In this document: in pieces, positions 44,366 through 53,872 of the stretch
Layout: each line of letters begins with the position of its first letter
Position numbering within the stretch: the first letter of the stretch is position 1
DNA from: Veillonella sp.
GTDB taxonomy: Bacteria > Bacillota > Negativicutes > Veillonellales > Veillonellaceae
Direction: 5' to 3'
Length of the DNA stretch: 64,000 bases
Assembly (NCBI RefSeq): GCF_041333735.1
Contig: NZ_JBGKFB010000001.1
Span: 675,001 to 739,000 of the forward strand
The notes under the pieces: model-generated
The model's input: only the letters and a program-made list of their open reading frames with translations
What the model was told of the DNA's origin: nothing
Databases searched by the model: none
Made by a program: the position numbers and the translations under genes

Positions 44366-45505
44366 TTATGCATTCACAAACTCAATAACTTTATTAGCAA
44401 TCATTTTCACATCATCTTTTGTTAAATACATATGAAGTGGCATTGTAATAATTCTATTAGACATTCTATGCGCATTAGGACATTTACCATTATCATAAGA
44501 GTACATTTCATACTCTGTATTATCACGATAATGAACACCTGGATAGATATCATTTTCTTGTAAATATTCAAGTAAACCATCTCGATTATCTACAGCAATT
44601 TCATAGATATGATAAGAACATTCATCAGCATGTGGTGCACCTATAATTTGGATTTTAGGCTCGTTTTTAAATATCTCATCATAGTATCTAGCTAATTCAC
44701 GGCGATATTTATTTGTTTCGTCCAAATACTTAAGTTCCACTAATCCAATAGCAGCCATAATCGAATTACCATGATCTTTATAACCAAGGTACTCTACATC
44801 ATATTTCCATTTATAAGAACCCTTTGTACCACTATTACGAGCATACGTATCCTTATTAATACCTAACCATGTCAATTTACGGCAAATTTCATCATATTTT
44901 TTATTATGGAAACAAATCATGCCACTATCAGCAGTTGGTAAATTTTTAACAGCTTGAAATGAATAGACAGTTACATCTACACCATTCCATGTACCTGGCA
45001 TTTGTCCATTCACACGAGTACCAGCCATGTGAGCCGCATCAAGTATTAACTTAAGATTATGTTCTTTACAAATTTCAATAATTTTATCTAATTGACCAAC
45101 ACGACCACCATAACCAACGAAAATAACAGCTCTAGTTTTATCATTAATTTTTCGTTTTACATCTTCAGGATCTAAACAAAGATATTCATCTACATCAGCA
45201 AAACGAGGTACTAATTTTTCATATAAAACAGCATGATTCGTAGATACAAAAGTAATTGGTGTAGTTATGATTTCATCACCATTTTCCCAACCATTTTCTT
45301 TTTTTAAGATTTCTACTGCTAAATGTAATCCAACAGTAGCAGAGTTTAAGAAATGAGCATTCTCATGACCAGTATATTCTTTCCATTTATTTTCAAATTC
45401 TACTGTTTTGAAACCAAGACCAGTCCAACCTATTTCAAGACATTCTCTGATTTCATTTAAACATTCTTCTACATGATATTTAGGTTTTAATACTTGAATT
45501 GTCAT
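44366..45505 (-). CDS. DegT/DnrJ/EryC1/StrS-family sugar aminotransferase, 379 aa
   Basis: This has the full-length PLP-dependent fold-I sugar aminotransferase pattern: FLNSATVGLHLAVEIL near residue 55, ITTPITFVSTNHAVLY (~85), LILDAAHMAGT (~157, PLP-binding Asp and His) and SFQAVKNLPTADSG (~185) with the Schiff-base Lys. The N-terminus lines up with the family and RBS GAGGAG precedes ATG. The substrate is likely a keto sugar made from the RmlB product encoded upstream, giving an amino-deoxy sugar then acetylated by the 43713 enzyme. Position of the amino group cannot be read from sequence. An 83-nt gap separates it from the TagD-like gene, the largest in the operon. Confidence 0.9.
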   Translation of the reverse strand: MTIQVLKPKYHVEECLNEIRECLEIGWTGLGFKTVEFENKWKEYTGHENAHFLNSATVGLHLAVEILKKENGWENGDEIITTPITFVSTNHAVLYEKLVPRFADVDEYLCLDPEDVKRKINDKTRAVIFVGYGGRVGQLDKIIEICKEHNLKLILDAAHMAGTRVNGQMPGTWNGVDVTVYSFQAVKNLPTADSGMICFHNKKYDEICRKLTWLGINKDTYARNSGTKGSYKWKYDVEYLGYKDHGNSIMAAIGLVELKYLDETNKYRRELARYYDEIFKNEPKIQIIGAPHADECSYHIYEIAVDNRDGLLEYLQENDIYPGVHYRDNTEYEMYSYDNGKCPNAHRMSNRIITMPLHMYLTKDDVKMIANKVIEFVNA

Positions 45506-45588
45506 GATTACTACTCCTCTATAAATATTATGATTATTAACAGTTTTTACTATTTAAACTTAATAATAGTATCTATCTTACTATTTAT

Positions 45589-45987
45589 CTATACTCTATT
45601 TTTTTCCAAATCTTTCTTTATCTTTGTAGTCGATATTTCTTTTGTTCTAGGCAAATAAATTACCTCACAATAATCTTTTAGAAAATCAAATTTTCCCTTC
45701 CAATCATCTCCCATGACAAACGTATCAATTCCAAATTCTTTAATATCATCAATTTTCTGATCCCAATTATTCTCAGGAATAACTAAATCAACATAGCGAA
45801 TTGACTCCAACAATTGTTTTCGAATCTCATAACTAAAATAACATTCTTTATTTTTACTATTCTTATTAAACTCATCTGTAGAAAGGCAAACAACTAAATA
45901 ATCTCCCATTTGTTTTGCTCTCTTTAATAAGTTAATATGCCCATAATGTAGCAAATCAAATGTTCCATATGTAATAACTTTTTTCAT
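45589..45987 (-). CDS. tagD: Glycerol-3-phosphate cytidylyltransferase-like protein (TagD family), 132 aa
   Basis: The short cytidylyltransferase fold is complete: VITYGTFDLLHYGHINLLKR holds the HxGH nucleotide-binding motif, and RTKEISTTKIKK is the RTxGISTT-like signature with Glu for Gly. Length 132 aa matches TagD/TarD, which make CDP-glycerol from CTP and glycerol 3-phosphate. GDDWKGKFDFL is also typical. CDP-glycerol is a teichoic-acid precursor in Gram-positives; in this diderm it would serve a glycerol-phosphate substituent or polymer on a surface glycan. Related enzymes acting on other polyol phosphates cannot be excluded. Confidence 0.85.
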   Translation of the reverse strand: MKKVITYGTFDLLHYGHINLLKRAKQMGDYLVVCLSTDEFNKNSKNKECYFSYEIRKQLLESIRYVDLVIPENNWDQKIDDIKEFGIDTFVMGDDWKGKFDFLKDYCEVIYLPRTKEISTTKIKKDLEKNRV

Positions 45988-46002
45988 AATAACATCTTAC
46001 CC

Positions 46003-47001
46003 TTAATTTATTCTTTTATATTCCCCACTAATTATATGTTTCCACCAGTCTTGATTATCCATATACCATTGAATAGTTCTCTTTATTCCCTCATCAAAAG
46101 ATGTTTTTGGCAACCATCCTAATTCATCATTGATTTTAGTAGGATCTATAGCATACCGTTGGTCATGCCCTGGTCGGTCTGTGACATAAGTAATTAACGA
46201 TTCATCTTTTCCTAATGTAGATAAAATTGTTTTTACTACATCAATATTAGCACGTTCATTATGTCCACCAATATTATAAACCTCTCCTACACGACCTTTT
46301 CTAACGATTAAATCAATGGCCTCACAATGATCTTCTACATATAACCAATCGCGTACATTCATTCCATCCCCATATACAGGTAATTGTTTATTATTGAAAG
46401 CATTAATAATCATCAATGGAATCAATTTTTCTGGAAAGTGATATGGTCCATAGTTATTCGAACAACGTGAGATTGTTACAGGTAAACCATACGTTCTATG
46501 GTAGGCCAATACTAATAAATCAGCAGATGCTTTAGATGATGAATATGGACTCGATGTATGAATCGGTGTTTCTTCTGTAAAGAATAAATCTGGTCGATCC
46601 AGTGGTAAATCACCATACACTTCATCTGTGGATACTTGATGATATCGCTGAATTCCATATTTACGACAAGCATCCATTAATACAGCAGTTCCCATAATAT
46701 TCGTACGTAAGAATATTTCCGGATTCTCAATACTTCTATCCACATGAGATTCTGCTGCAAAATTAATAACTATATCTGGCTTATATTGCTCAAATATTTT
46801 ATAAATAGCTTGTCTATCTGCAATGTCTGCTTTCACGAAAGAAAAATTAGACTTATCTTTTACGGGTTCTAACGTTTCTAAATTACCTGCATAGGTTAGT
46901 GCATCAACGCATATAATATGGTCTTCTGGATACTTCGCTACCATCATATGTACAAAGTTACCACCGATAAATCCAGCACCACCAGTTACAATAATATTCA
47001 T
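46003..47001 (-). CDS. rmlB: dTDP-glucose 4,6-dehydratase, 332 aa
   Basis: Extended short-chain dehydrogenase: GGAGFIGGNF NAD-binding motif at the N-terminus, the STDEVYG catalytic block (residue ~120), YSSSKASAD with Tyr-x3-Lys (~157) and SNNYGPYHFPEKLIP. It converts dTDP-glucose to dTDP-4-keto-6-deoxyglucose. The ATG at 47001 is preferred over a GTG two codons upstream because GGGTGGTG precedes it. It lies 12 nt behind rmlC. The product can go to rhamnose (through RmlC and an RmlD not seen here) or to an amino sugar through the operon's aminotransferase. Confidence 0.95.
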   Translation of the reverse strand: MNIIVTGGAGFIGGNFVHMMVAKYPEDHIICVDALTYAGNLETLEPVKDKSNFSFVKADIADRQAIYKIFEQYKPDIVINFAAESHVDRSIENPEIFLRTNIMGTAVLMDACRKYGIQRYHQVSTDEVYGDLPLDRPDLFFTEETPIHTSSPYSSSKASADLLVLAYHRTYGLPVTISRCSNNYGPYHFPEKLIPLMIINAFNNKQLPVYGDGMNVRDWLYVEDHCEAIDLIVRKGRVGEVYNIGGHNERANIDVVKTILSTLGKDESLITYVTDRPGHDQRYAIDPTKINDELGWLPKTSFDEGIKRTIQWYMDNQDWWKHIISGEYKRIN

Positions 47002-47013
47002 ATGCACACCACC

Positions 47014-47592
47014 CTATTGTCTACTATCTGCCATTGTAAAGGATATCTTATTTTCTAATTCATCAAAGAATGGAGATTTGGTATCCTTCTCAGATAGGAT
47101 AGGATTTTCTATACCCCAATTAATGGCTAATATAGGATCATTCCATCGAATACCACCATCTGATTCTGGAGCGTAATAGTTATCTGCTTTATACATAAAC
47201 TCAACATGATCTGTTAGGGTTACAAAACCATGTCCAAAGCCTCGAGGGATTAGAAATTGTTTTTGATTTTCTTCACTAAGTTCAATAGCAAACCATTGCT
47301 TATAGGTAGGACTATCCTTGCGAAGATCAACTGCTACATCAAGTACTGCACCACGGACACATCGTACTAATTTTGCTTGTGCCTTATCCCCATATTGGAA
47401 ATGAATACCACGCAATGTGCCTTTTACAGTAGATGATGAATGATTATCTTGTACGAAATTATAAAATAAGCCAGCTTCTTCCATAATTCGCTTATTCCAT
47501 GATTCCATAAAGAATCCTCGGTGATCGCCAAAGACTTGTGGTTCAATAATCACAAGTCCTGGGATACCTGTTTCGGTAATCTTAATTCCCAT
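47014..47592 (-). CDS. rmlC: dTDP-4-dehydrorhamnose 3,5-epimerase, 192 aa
   Basis: The cupin fold of RmlC is clear: VIEPQVFGDHRGFFMESWN, NHSSSTVKGTLRGIHFQ with the catalytic His, LVRCVRGAVLDVAVDLR, and FLIPRGFGHGFVTL. The ATG at 47592 has GGGG upstream; a TTG three codons earlier was rejected. It lies between rmlA and rmlB, each 12 nt away. No rmlD (final reductase) is in the operon, so rhamnose would need one elsewhere. Confidence 0.95.
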   Translation of the reverse strand: MGIKITETGIPGLVIIEPQVFGDHRGFFMESWNKRIMEEAGLFYNFVQDNHSSSTVKGTLRGIHFQYGDKAQAKLVRCVRGAVLDVAVDLRKDSPTYKQWFAIELSEENQKQFLIPRGFGHGFVTLTDHVEFMYKADNYYAPESDGGIRWNDPILAINWGIENPILSEKDTKSPFFDELENKISFTMADSRQ

Positions 47593-47604
47593 ACTATACA
47601 ACCC

Positions 47605-48483
47605 CTATCCTTGTATTTGCCCCTCTGCTACACGCCGTAAATGTTTACCATATGGTGATTTGCCATATAGCTTTGCACTTTCTAGTAATTGTTCTTTACT
47701 AATCCATTTATTACGATACGCAATTTCCTCTAATGCAGATATTTCAATACCAGACCGTGTTTGAATAACTCGAACAAATTCGGATGCATCACTAAGAGAA
47801 TCCACAGTTCCTGTATCTAACCAAGAATATCCTCTACCAAGTGTGTGAACACGTAAATCACCACGTTCTAAGTACATCTTATTTAAATCTGTAATTTCTA
47901 ATTCTCCACGATCAGATGGTGTTACCTTTTTAGCCAATTTACAAACGTCTTTATCATAAAAATATAACCCTGTAACGGCATAATTTGATTTAGGATGTTT
48001 TGGTTTTTCTTCAATAGATTTTACTAATCCATTTTCATCAAATTCAACAACACCAAATCGTTCTGGATCTTCTACATGATAACCAAATACAGTCGCACCA
48101 CTCGTGGCCTGTGCAGCTTCTTGCAATTGTTTTCTCATCCCTGCACCATAAAAAATATTATCGCCCAAAATCATGGCACAAGAATCACCATCAATAAATT
48201 CTTCACCAATAATAAAAGCTTGTGCTAATCCATCTGGGGATGGTTGCTCTTTATATTGTAAATTAATGCCATATCTAGAACCATCACCTAATAAGCGTTC
48301 AAAATTAGGTAAATCCTGCGGTGTTGATATAATCAAGATATCCTTAATCTCTGCTAACATAAGTATAGATAATGGATAAAATATCATTGGTTTATCATAA
48401 ACAGGCAATAATTGCTTAGATGTTACTAATGTTAGTGGATATAGACGTGTCCCTGATCCACCAGCTAAAATAATCCCCTTCAT
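47605..48483 (-). CDS. rmlA: Glucose-1-phosphate thymidylyltransferase, 292 aa
   Basis: The N-terminus KGIILAGGSGTRLYPLT is the nucleotidyltransferase signature, followed by SKQLLPVYDKPMIFYPLS, ILGDNIFYG, FGVVEFDENG and EEKPKHPKSNYAVTGLYFYD, all standard for RmlA. Length is normal. It makes dTDP-glucose from dTTP and glucose 1-phosphate, the first step feeding RmlB and RmlC encoded directly downstream. Confidence 0.96.
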   Translation of the reverse strand: MKGIILAGGSGTRLYPLTLVTSKQLLPVYDKPMIFYPLSILMLAEIKDILIISTPQDLPNFERLLGDGSRYGINLQYKEQPSPDGLAQAFIIGEEFIDGDSCAMILGDNIFYGAGMRKQLQEAAQATSGATVFGYHVEDPERFGVVEFDENGLVKSIEEKPKHPKSNYAVTGLYFYDKDVCKLAKKVTPSDRGELEITDLNKMYLERGDLRVHTLGRGYSWLDTGTVDSLSDASEFVRVIQTRSGIEISALEEIAYRNKWISKEQLLESAKLYGKSPYGKHLRRVAEGQIQG

Positions 48484-48503
48484 ACTAACCCTTCTCTTTT
48501 CTT

Positions 48504-49493
48504 CTAAGAAAAAATTAATTTTAATGCATTTGTCAAATTATATTTTTCTCTTATAATACAACCACCCGAATAAGCTATTTTATTTCTTTCAAGTTCATGT
48601 TCAAGATAATATTTTATCTTCTCAACTAATTCATTAGTATCACTATAACAATCAAAATGTACTAATTCCTCTAACTGTAAATCATACTTATTTTGGATAT
48701 CACTTAATAGAAAATTATTATTACCCATTACCTCAAAGGTTCGACAATTATAACAAGTATGACCTTCTATATGAATATTCAGATTAATTTTGGTTCGTTT
48801 ATAATATTTAATAACCTCTTCTGGAGATAGCACCTTATTTTTGACTACTTTAGATAAGTAAGGGTATTTAAGACCAAATTTAAATTTACCTATAATTTCC
48901 TGATACCAATGATGACTATGCCATACACGACCTAAAACTAACATCTTATAATTATTCTCATAAGCTACCTTAGCAGCTGCTTCTAATAGTTCTAATCTTT
49001 TTTTAGATCCTGCAATAGTTCCTATAAAAAAGATATCCAAATCTTGTACATCTGTTACCTCTCTAGGCGAAGAATAAAATTCTGGACCTGCATATAAAGG
49101 TAAATAATGTGCAGTAATAGAACAATATTTTTCTAATTGAATTACATCATTAATCTCAATAGAATAAATATTTGAATATAAATTAATATGATTACCCAAT
49201 GATTGTACATCATGAATAGAATCCCAAACCCATAAACGACAATCAACCTTTTTAGCTATATCTTCATTAATAAAATATAACTTATTTGGAAAACGAAAAT
49301 CATTAAGAAATAATGCTAATTCTATATTATTTCTATCTATAAACTCCAATAAACGTTTTCTTTCATCTTGTATATTTTTATTATAATTTAATTCAAATAT
49401 ATAAGTATTATTACTTAACTGATGATTTGCCTCTATCAAATTATTAGAAAACATAGCACTATTTCTATGATTAGTTACAATACAAATATTCAT
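48504..49493 (-). CDS. CgeB-like GT-B glycosyltransferase, 329 aa
   Basis: The protein starts MNICIVTNHRNSAMF and has no signal peptide or membrane segment. The middle (LDIFFIGTIAGSKKRLELLEAA) is the linker of CgeB/SPBc2-type transferases into the second Rossmann domain. The C-terminal third holds YYKRTKINLNIHIEGHTCYNCRTFEVMG, with the family's conserved N..H....R.FE pattern. Such enzymes add sugars to surface glycans. Strongly AT-rich codon use fits the operon. It sits 20 nt before rmlA. The donor sugar is unknown. Confidence 0.75.
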   Translation of the reverse strand: MNICIVTNHRNSAMFSNNLIEANHQLSNNTYIFELNYNKNIQDERKRLLEFIDRNNIELALFLNDFRFPNKLYFINEDIAKKVDCRLWVWDSIHDVQSLGNHINLYSNIYSIEINDVIQLEKYCSITAHYLPLYAGPEFYSSPREVTDVQDLDIFFIGTIAGSKKRLELLEAAAKVAYENNYKMLVLGRVWHSHHWYQEIIGKFKFGLKYPYLSKVVKNKVLSPEEVIKYYKRTKINLNIHIEGHTCYNCRTFEVMGNNNFLLSDIQNKYDLQLEELVHFDCYSDTNELVEKIKYYLEHELERNKIAYSGGCIIREKYNLTNALKLIFS

Positions 49494-49528
49494 TTATTTT
49501 CCCTAATTAATATAACCAATATATAATA

Positions 49529-50341
49529 TTACTTCCAATACGCTTCAACATTATGACCTACTTGTTGTTCCTTTGACGGTAACTTCATATAATCACCGTA
49601 TGTTTGCTTTAGCATATCATCATATTCTTTAATAATAGGTACTTTATTATTTTCAAACTCTACTTCTATAAATTCTTTAAACCAATCATATTTATAAATA
49701 GATTTATTAAAATCAGTTTTCTTTTGATAATCTTGTGTCAATGATACAACAGGTGTTAATTGTCTATTATATTTGTTCTTACATTCCATCAACTTTTTTG
49801 CCATCGTATCTAAATTAGGTAATGGTAAATGGTATTTACGTACGAATCTATTCCACTTTTTAAAGTGCCGTTGAAAGTGTTGAATCCATTTCCAATAGAA
49901 TCTAACATCCATAAATAATTTACGTTGTTCATTTTTTTCAACAGGAATATGATCTAATACAAAAATATCAATATACACACCATATTCAACTACTTTTCCC
50001 TTTGAAAAATGTTCATATAAAACAGTTTCCGTATCAAAAAACTTAGCACAAAATGCCATAAAGTAATTCTCTTCATCCATTTCAGGCCATAGTTTATAAC
50101 GATCTGTACTATTTAATATATATTGTTTCCAAGCTTTTTCAAATTTTTCATATTCTGGGCGCATCATGATAACATCAATATCATCGTCCCAAGGGATAAA
50201 GCCTTTATGTCGAATAGCCCCCAATGCTGTTCCATAAGCAATCGTATATTTAATATTATTCTTTGTACAAAACTCATTAAATCGTAATAAAGTTTTCAAT
50301 AATACAGATTTGAGTTCTTTCCCCTTTATTGGTTCATTCAT
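49529..50341 (-). CDS. LicD-family phosphotransferase, 270 aa
   Basis: The signature of the LicD nucleotidyltransferase fold is intact: YTIAYGTALGAIRHKGFIPW followed by DDDIDV with the metal-binding acidic residues. AGGAG lies 12 nt before the ATG at 50341; an earlier TTG directly abuts that site. LicD proteins move phosphocholine or related groups from a CDP-linked donor to cell-surface glycans. With a TagD-like gene in the same operon, glycerol phosphate from CDP-glycerol is a plausible donor group, which is inference. No choline uptake or kinase gene is in view. Confidence 0.88.
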   Translation of the reverse strand: MNEPIKGKELKSVLLKTLLRFNEFCTKNNIKYTIAYGTALGAIRHKGFIPWDDDIDVIMMRPEYEKFEKAWKQYILNSTDRYKLWPEMDEENYFMAFCAKFFDTETVLYEHFSKGKVVEYGVYIDIFVLDHIPVEKNEQRKLFMDVRFYWKWIQHFQRHFKKWNRFVRKYHLPLPNLDTMAKKLMECKNKYNRQLTPVVSLTQDYQKKTDFNKSIYKYDWFKEFIEVEFENNKVPIIKEYDDMLKQTYGDYMKLPSKEQQVGHNVEAYWK

Positions 50342-50356
50342 TATACTAAGCAACTC

Positions 50357-51538
50357 CTATTTTTTTATCATACTGAATAATAGATTTTCCCATTGAGACC
50401 ATATAATATCTGGTGCAAATCGTTTCATCGAATCTACTGCTTGTCTTCCCAATGCAGAACATAATTCAGAATTCCCCATAAGCTTTTCTAAACCTAGCGC
50501 TATATCTGTAGGATTATCTTTTACTAAGATTCCATTATATCCATCTTGTACCATATCTGATACACCAAGCCATGTATCACAAGCTATCACCGGTAACCCT
50601 TTAGCCATCGCTTCAGCCATAGATAAACCAAAACCTTCTGATGCACTCATCATGGCATATATATCCCCTGTTGATAAAACAGATTCCACATCCTTAGTAA
50701 TACCTTTAAATAGAATTCTATCTGATAAATTTGCCTGTTTTATCATCAATTCTAATTGTGCTTTATAGGCTTTATTTTCATCAGCCCCCCACAATTCAAC
50801 AATCCAATTTGGAAATTGATCTGCCACTTTAGAAAAAGCTTCAATTAATAAGTGAGGTCGCTTATGTCCCTTTGCCAAACGACCTATAAATAAAATTTTA
50901 TGTACATCTTTTGGTTTTGTTAAGTCTACTTGATTATTAAATTGTGGTACTACATTTCCTATAACCACAATTTTATTATTAGGAAGATGTCCTTCTAATA
51001 CTTTTTTAAATGATGGTAATAGCACTTGATTTACATCAGATTTCTTTACAGCTTCTAAAGACAAAACAGGATAAAAATCAAAATAATCTTCTGGATTACC
51101 ATGACTCATAGTAATAATAGGAACTTTATCTTGTAAATTTAAATCAATGATTAAACTTTTAGAAGTACCTGGCGTGAATGAAACAATAATATCTGGCTGA
51201 ATACCTTTTATTATCTTTCCCATATAAGGGCAAATATATTTATAAAAGAAATCACTGTTTACAGTACGAGCTTTTTGTTTACTAAATAATCGATAAAACT
51301 CACGTTTTAAACGTAATGAAATCGGATATTTGATTCGTTTTCCATTCTGTAATCGTACATCATAACACTTTATATCCTCATCTATAGGAAAGAAAAAATC
51401 ACCACTACGTTCATCAGCATAAATAACTGATACAGTATGTCCTCGTTTATACATTTCATTAGCAAAAGCACTGGTTACTTTTGCTAATCCGCCTGTATCT
51501 CCAACCATCTTAGTCGTATTTACTAGTAAAATATTCAT
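50357..51538 (-). CDS. Glycosyltransferase family 4 protein, 393 aa
   Basis: The ATG at 51538 (MNILLVNTTKMVGDTGGLAK) has GGGG upstream; a longer frame lacks an RBS. The GT-B fold is shown by the N-terminal donor/acceptor loop GDTGGLAKVTSAFANEMYKRGH, the linker KILFIGRLAKGHKRPHLLIEA and the C-terminal EX7E block SEGFGLSMAEAMAKGLPVIA. It is the first gene of the minus-strand glycan operon that continues to 43713, with small gaps (11-83 nt) throughout. Confidence 0.9.
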   Translation of the reverse strand: MNILLVNTTKMVGDTGGLAKVTSAFANEMYKRGHTVSVIYADERSGDFFFPIDEDIKCYDVRLQNGKRIKYPISLRLKREFYRLFSKQKARTVNSDFFYKYICPYMGKIIKGIQPDIIVSFTPGTSKSLIIDLNLQDKVPIITMSHGNPEDYFDFYPVLSLEAVKKSDVNQVLLPSFKKVLEGHLPNNKIVVIGNVVPQFNNQVDLTKPKDVHKILFIGRLAKGHKRPHLLIEAFSKVADQFPNWIVELWGADENKAYKAQLELMIKQANLSDRILFKGITKDVESVLSTGDIYAMMSASEGFGLSMAEAMAKGLPVIACDTWLGVSDMVQDGYNGILVKDNPTDIALGLEKLMGNSELCSALGRQAVDSMKRFAPDIIWSQWENLLFSMIKK

Positions 51539-51597
51539 TATCAAACCCCATATGTATAGCAATTAAAAGGTGTTTACTGACTATAATAATTACATTT

Positions 51598-51606
51598 ATT
51601 ATAGCA
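51598..51606 (-). promoter_or_regulatory. Extended -10 promoter of the glycan operon
   Basis: TGC-TATAAT on the minus strand (TATAAT at 51598-51603) is a perfect extended -10, about 60 nt upstream of the operon's first start codon. No clear -35 is present. Confidence 0.6.
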
Positions 51607-51689
51607 TATATGGACCTTTAATTACGCATAAACTCATACTTTATTCATTTATTAAAATGTATCTAATCACTTAAATTTTAATCCTATAA

Positions 51690-51735
51690 AAAAACTTCTA
51701 CTATATAATCAATTTCATTTAATAGTAGAAGTTTT
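51690..51735 (-). terminator. Terminator of the second glycan operon
   Basis: AAAACTTCTACTAT / ATAGTAGAAGTTTT is a perfect 14-bp stem with an 18-nt loop, followed by a run of T on the minus strand. It separates the VirK-like gene from the operon starting at 51538. Confidence 0.85.
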
Positions 51736-51750
51736 ATACATTACAATATT

Positions 51751-52680
51751 CTATTTTAAATACGCCTTTAAATTTTCTTTAATTTGTTCTTCGTACTGAT
51801 CCAATAGTTCATATCTCTTCCGATACTGACTACGTTTTTGTGATTTGATTTCTTCAATCGGTTTTCTGTACTCTTCCAATGGTATTTTAAAGAATCGTGG
51901 ATCTTGTGTAACTGTACCGCCAATGTCTTCCCACAATGGATCGAGTTCAGCTACCTTTGCCTTATGGCCACGCACTATGTGTGTATTAGCGTAGAAACCT
52001 TCGTCAGATACGGTGTACATAGATTGCACTTTACAGTATTTAACGAGTTCCCGAATCAAAAATACAATAAAGTTTTTTGGACGATAGCCAAACATTTTCT
52101 TTGTAATATGTTTTGCGTTATCGAGACCATCTTTATACCCTTGGATGGTACCAATCCACAATGCTGGTTCCCCTTCTAGACCTTTGCCAAGGCGGATATT
52201 CGCATGGTATACGCCTTGGTCTCCTAGTTGTAACAGAATGGTAAATAAACCTTCCTTACGTTGACCGGTCATAAAGTTAAGGTGTGCCGTCATGTTTAAA
52301 TCAGCATCTTCCCAAAGTAGAATGCCTTGTTTTAATCCTTCCGGTTTTAGTTCCTCAGGATTATATAGCATTTCGATGGTCTCAGGCGTAAATACATCTT
52401 CTAATGCTGTAAAGTGATTCTTTACCGCATCAATGCGTTCACGCAATGTTGATTCTTTAAACAAGAAAATACGGCTCATCAACTCATACAGACCTTCTTG
52501 TTTATCTAAAATATGTTGATCTGGTACGTAGCTTTCAAAAAAAGCCTTGTATTCCATCATCTCTTGCTTGTGGCCTACAGTTCGCAAGAAATGCAAGATT
52601 ACGCGACGTGTTTCACGCCACGATTTTTTCCCATAAATAGCTCGACCATTAGCCCATTGGTCCTTTATATATTGAAACAT
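51751..52680 (-). CDS. VirK/YbjX family protein (DUF535), 309 aa
   Basis: The protein matches the VirK/YbjX pattern along its length: HYKA-like FFESYVP near residue 60, LRERIDAVKNHF, the central beta-rich block LNMTAHLNFMTGQRKEGLFT..LQLG, and PKNFIVFLIRELVKYCK..YTVSD. In enterobacteria, members affect surface structures and the Shigella VirK affects the autotransporter IcsA; the biochemistry is not settled. No signal peptide is seen. It is the last gene of the operon that starts with the phosphoglycerol transferase at 56640, 18 nt behind a glycosyltransferase. Confidence 0.82.
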   Translation of the reverse strand: MFQYIKDQWANGRAIYGKKSWRETRRVILHFLRTVGHKQEMMEYKAFFESYVPDQHILDKQEGLYELMSRIFLFKESTLRERIDAVKNHFTALEDVFTPETIEMLYNPEELKPEGLKQGILLWEDADLNMTAHLNFMTGQRKEGLFTILLQLGDQGVYHANIRLGKGLEGEPALWIGTIQGYKDGLDNAKHITKKMFGYRPKNFIVFLIRELVKYCKVQSMYTVSDEGFYANTHIVRGHKAKVAELDPLWEDIGGTVTQDPRFFKIPLEEYRKPIEEIKSQKRSQYRKRYELLDQYEEQIKENLKAYLK

Positions 52681-52698
52681 ACACTCTCCTTACTTATT

Positions 52699-53826
52699 CT
52701 ATACATTAATAATCGAATCGATCATCCGTTTATGTCCAAAGTCTTCATTGGCTTGTACCAAACCTGCCTCATATATATCTGGATGTTCAATCATTTTGTT
52801 TACGAATTGTTCTAATCCAGCGCGAATCGTATCTACCGAGGATATGTCTAAGCTTTCACCAACATGGTAATCGCGAAGCACCTCAGGGTTAATTTCAGGC
52901 GACACCAAAGCGGGTTTATAAAACCCAATAGCCGTGTAGAGCATGGCGCTCCAGTGATAGCGATACCGTTCGGCACCGTAAGGCATCAAGATGGCATCTA
53001 CATCGAGTAGAGCCTTGTCCCAATCGGGGCCGATGAGGTTCGCATGTAGGAATGAAAGCCCTGGCACATCCTTATATTCGTCAGCGATGGCATCAAATAG
53101 TTCGCCGTCCTCAGGTTTTGCGGTTGCCCCTTGTACCAAGAGTTCTACGGGACCTGTAAAGGTAGCCATTTTGAAAGCATCCAATAGAGGAATAATATTC
53201 TTTTCCTTACGGAATTGTCCGAAAAATCCAAGACGAAGTGGCGTATGTGTAGAGAAGGTTGGCGTTTCGCCCGTGGATGGCGTAAACACAGGAGGCAAGA
53301 TAGGACGTACGCGAGATAGATCACTACGCAGCATATCGTCGCGCAAGGTGATAACATCTAGGTAAATATTTGGATATCGATTGGCACGTTCCGCTTGTTT
53401 CAAGAACCGTACGTTTTCACCCTTGCCAATACCATGGAAAATAAAATGAACAGGAACCTTTGCATTTTTGAGAGGCGTATCCAATAGAGCCTTTATATAG
53501 CGATATGTAGAGGTTGGAATAATCAATGCATCACAATTATGTTCCTCTAACTTTTTAGCAGCCGAAGTAAACCATGCACGACGGCGTCGTTCACGCAATA
53601 GAGACAAGAACGGCTTTTTCCATTTCGATGCACCTGCATAGGTCACTACCTCTCCGCCCTCAAGATAGATAACCTCAACGCCATAATCAACCTTAAAGGT
53701 AAAGTTCTCCGGCACCATCAATACCGGTTCATGACCTTGGCGTTTTAATTCATTGATGATCATGCGGTCAAATTCCACCTCATGACCGGCAGGCATAATG
53801 ATACTTTCCAAAATGGCTACGCGCAT
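52699..53826 (-). CDS. GT-B glycosyltransferase, 375 aa
   Basis: The protein starts MRVAILESIIMPAGHEVEFD and has two Rossmann-like halves. The linker LRLGFFGQFRKEKNIIPLLDAF is typical for group 1/GT4-like enzymes. The C-terminal half has DVDAILMPYGAERYRYHWSAMLYTAIGFYKPALVSPEINPE at the place of the EX7E motif; only parts are quoted as key: PYGAERY and PALVSPEINPE. It probably adds a sugar to a surface or LPS-core glycan. It lies between the WaaE-like GT2 and the VirK-like gene. Confidence 0.78.
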   Translation of the reverse strand: MRVAILESIIMPAGHEVEFDRMIINELKRQGHEPVLMVPENFTFKVDYGVEVIYLEGGEVVTYAGASKWKKPFLSLLRERRRRAWFTSAAKKLEEHNCDALIIPTSTYRYIKALLDTPLKNAKVPVHFIFHGIGKGENVRFLKQAERANRYPNIYLDVITLRDDMLRSDLSRVRPILPPVFTPSTGETPTFSTHTPLRLGFFGQFRKEKNIIPLLDAFKMATFTGPVELLVQGATAKPEDGELFDAIADEYKDVPGLSFLHANLIGPDWDKALLDVDAILMPYGAERYRYHWSAMLYTAIGFYKPALVSPEINPEVLRDYHVGESLDISSVDTIRAGLEQFVNKMIEHPDIYEAGLVQANEDFGHKRMIDSIINV

Positions 53827-53872
53827 TGTGGTCCTTCCTTTCTCATACTCACACTCGTCTATTATTCAGAAA

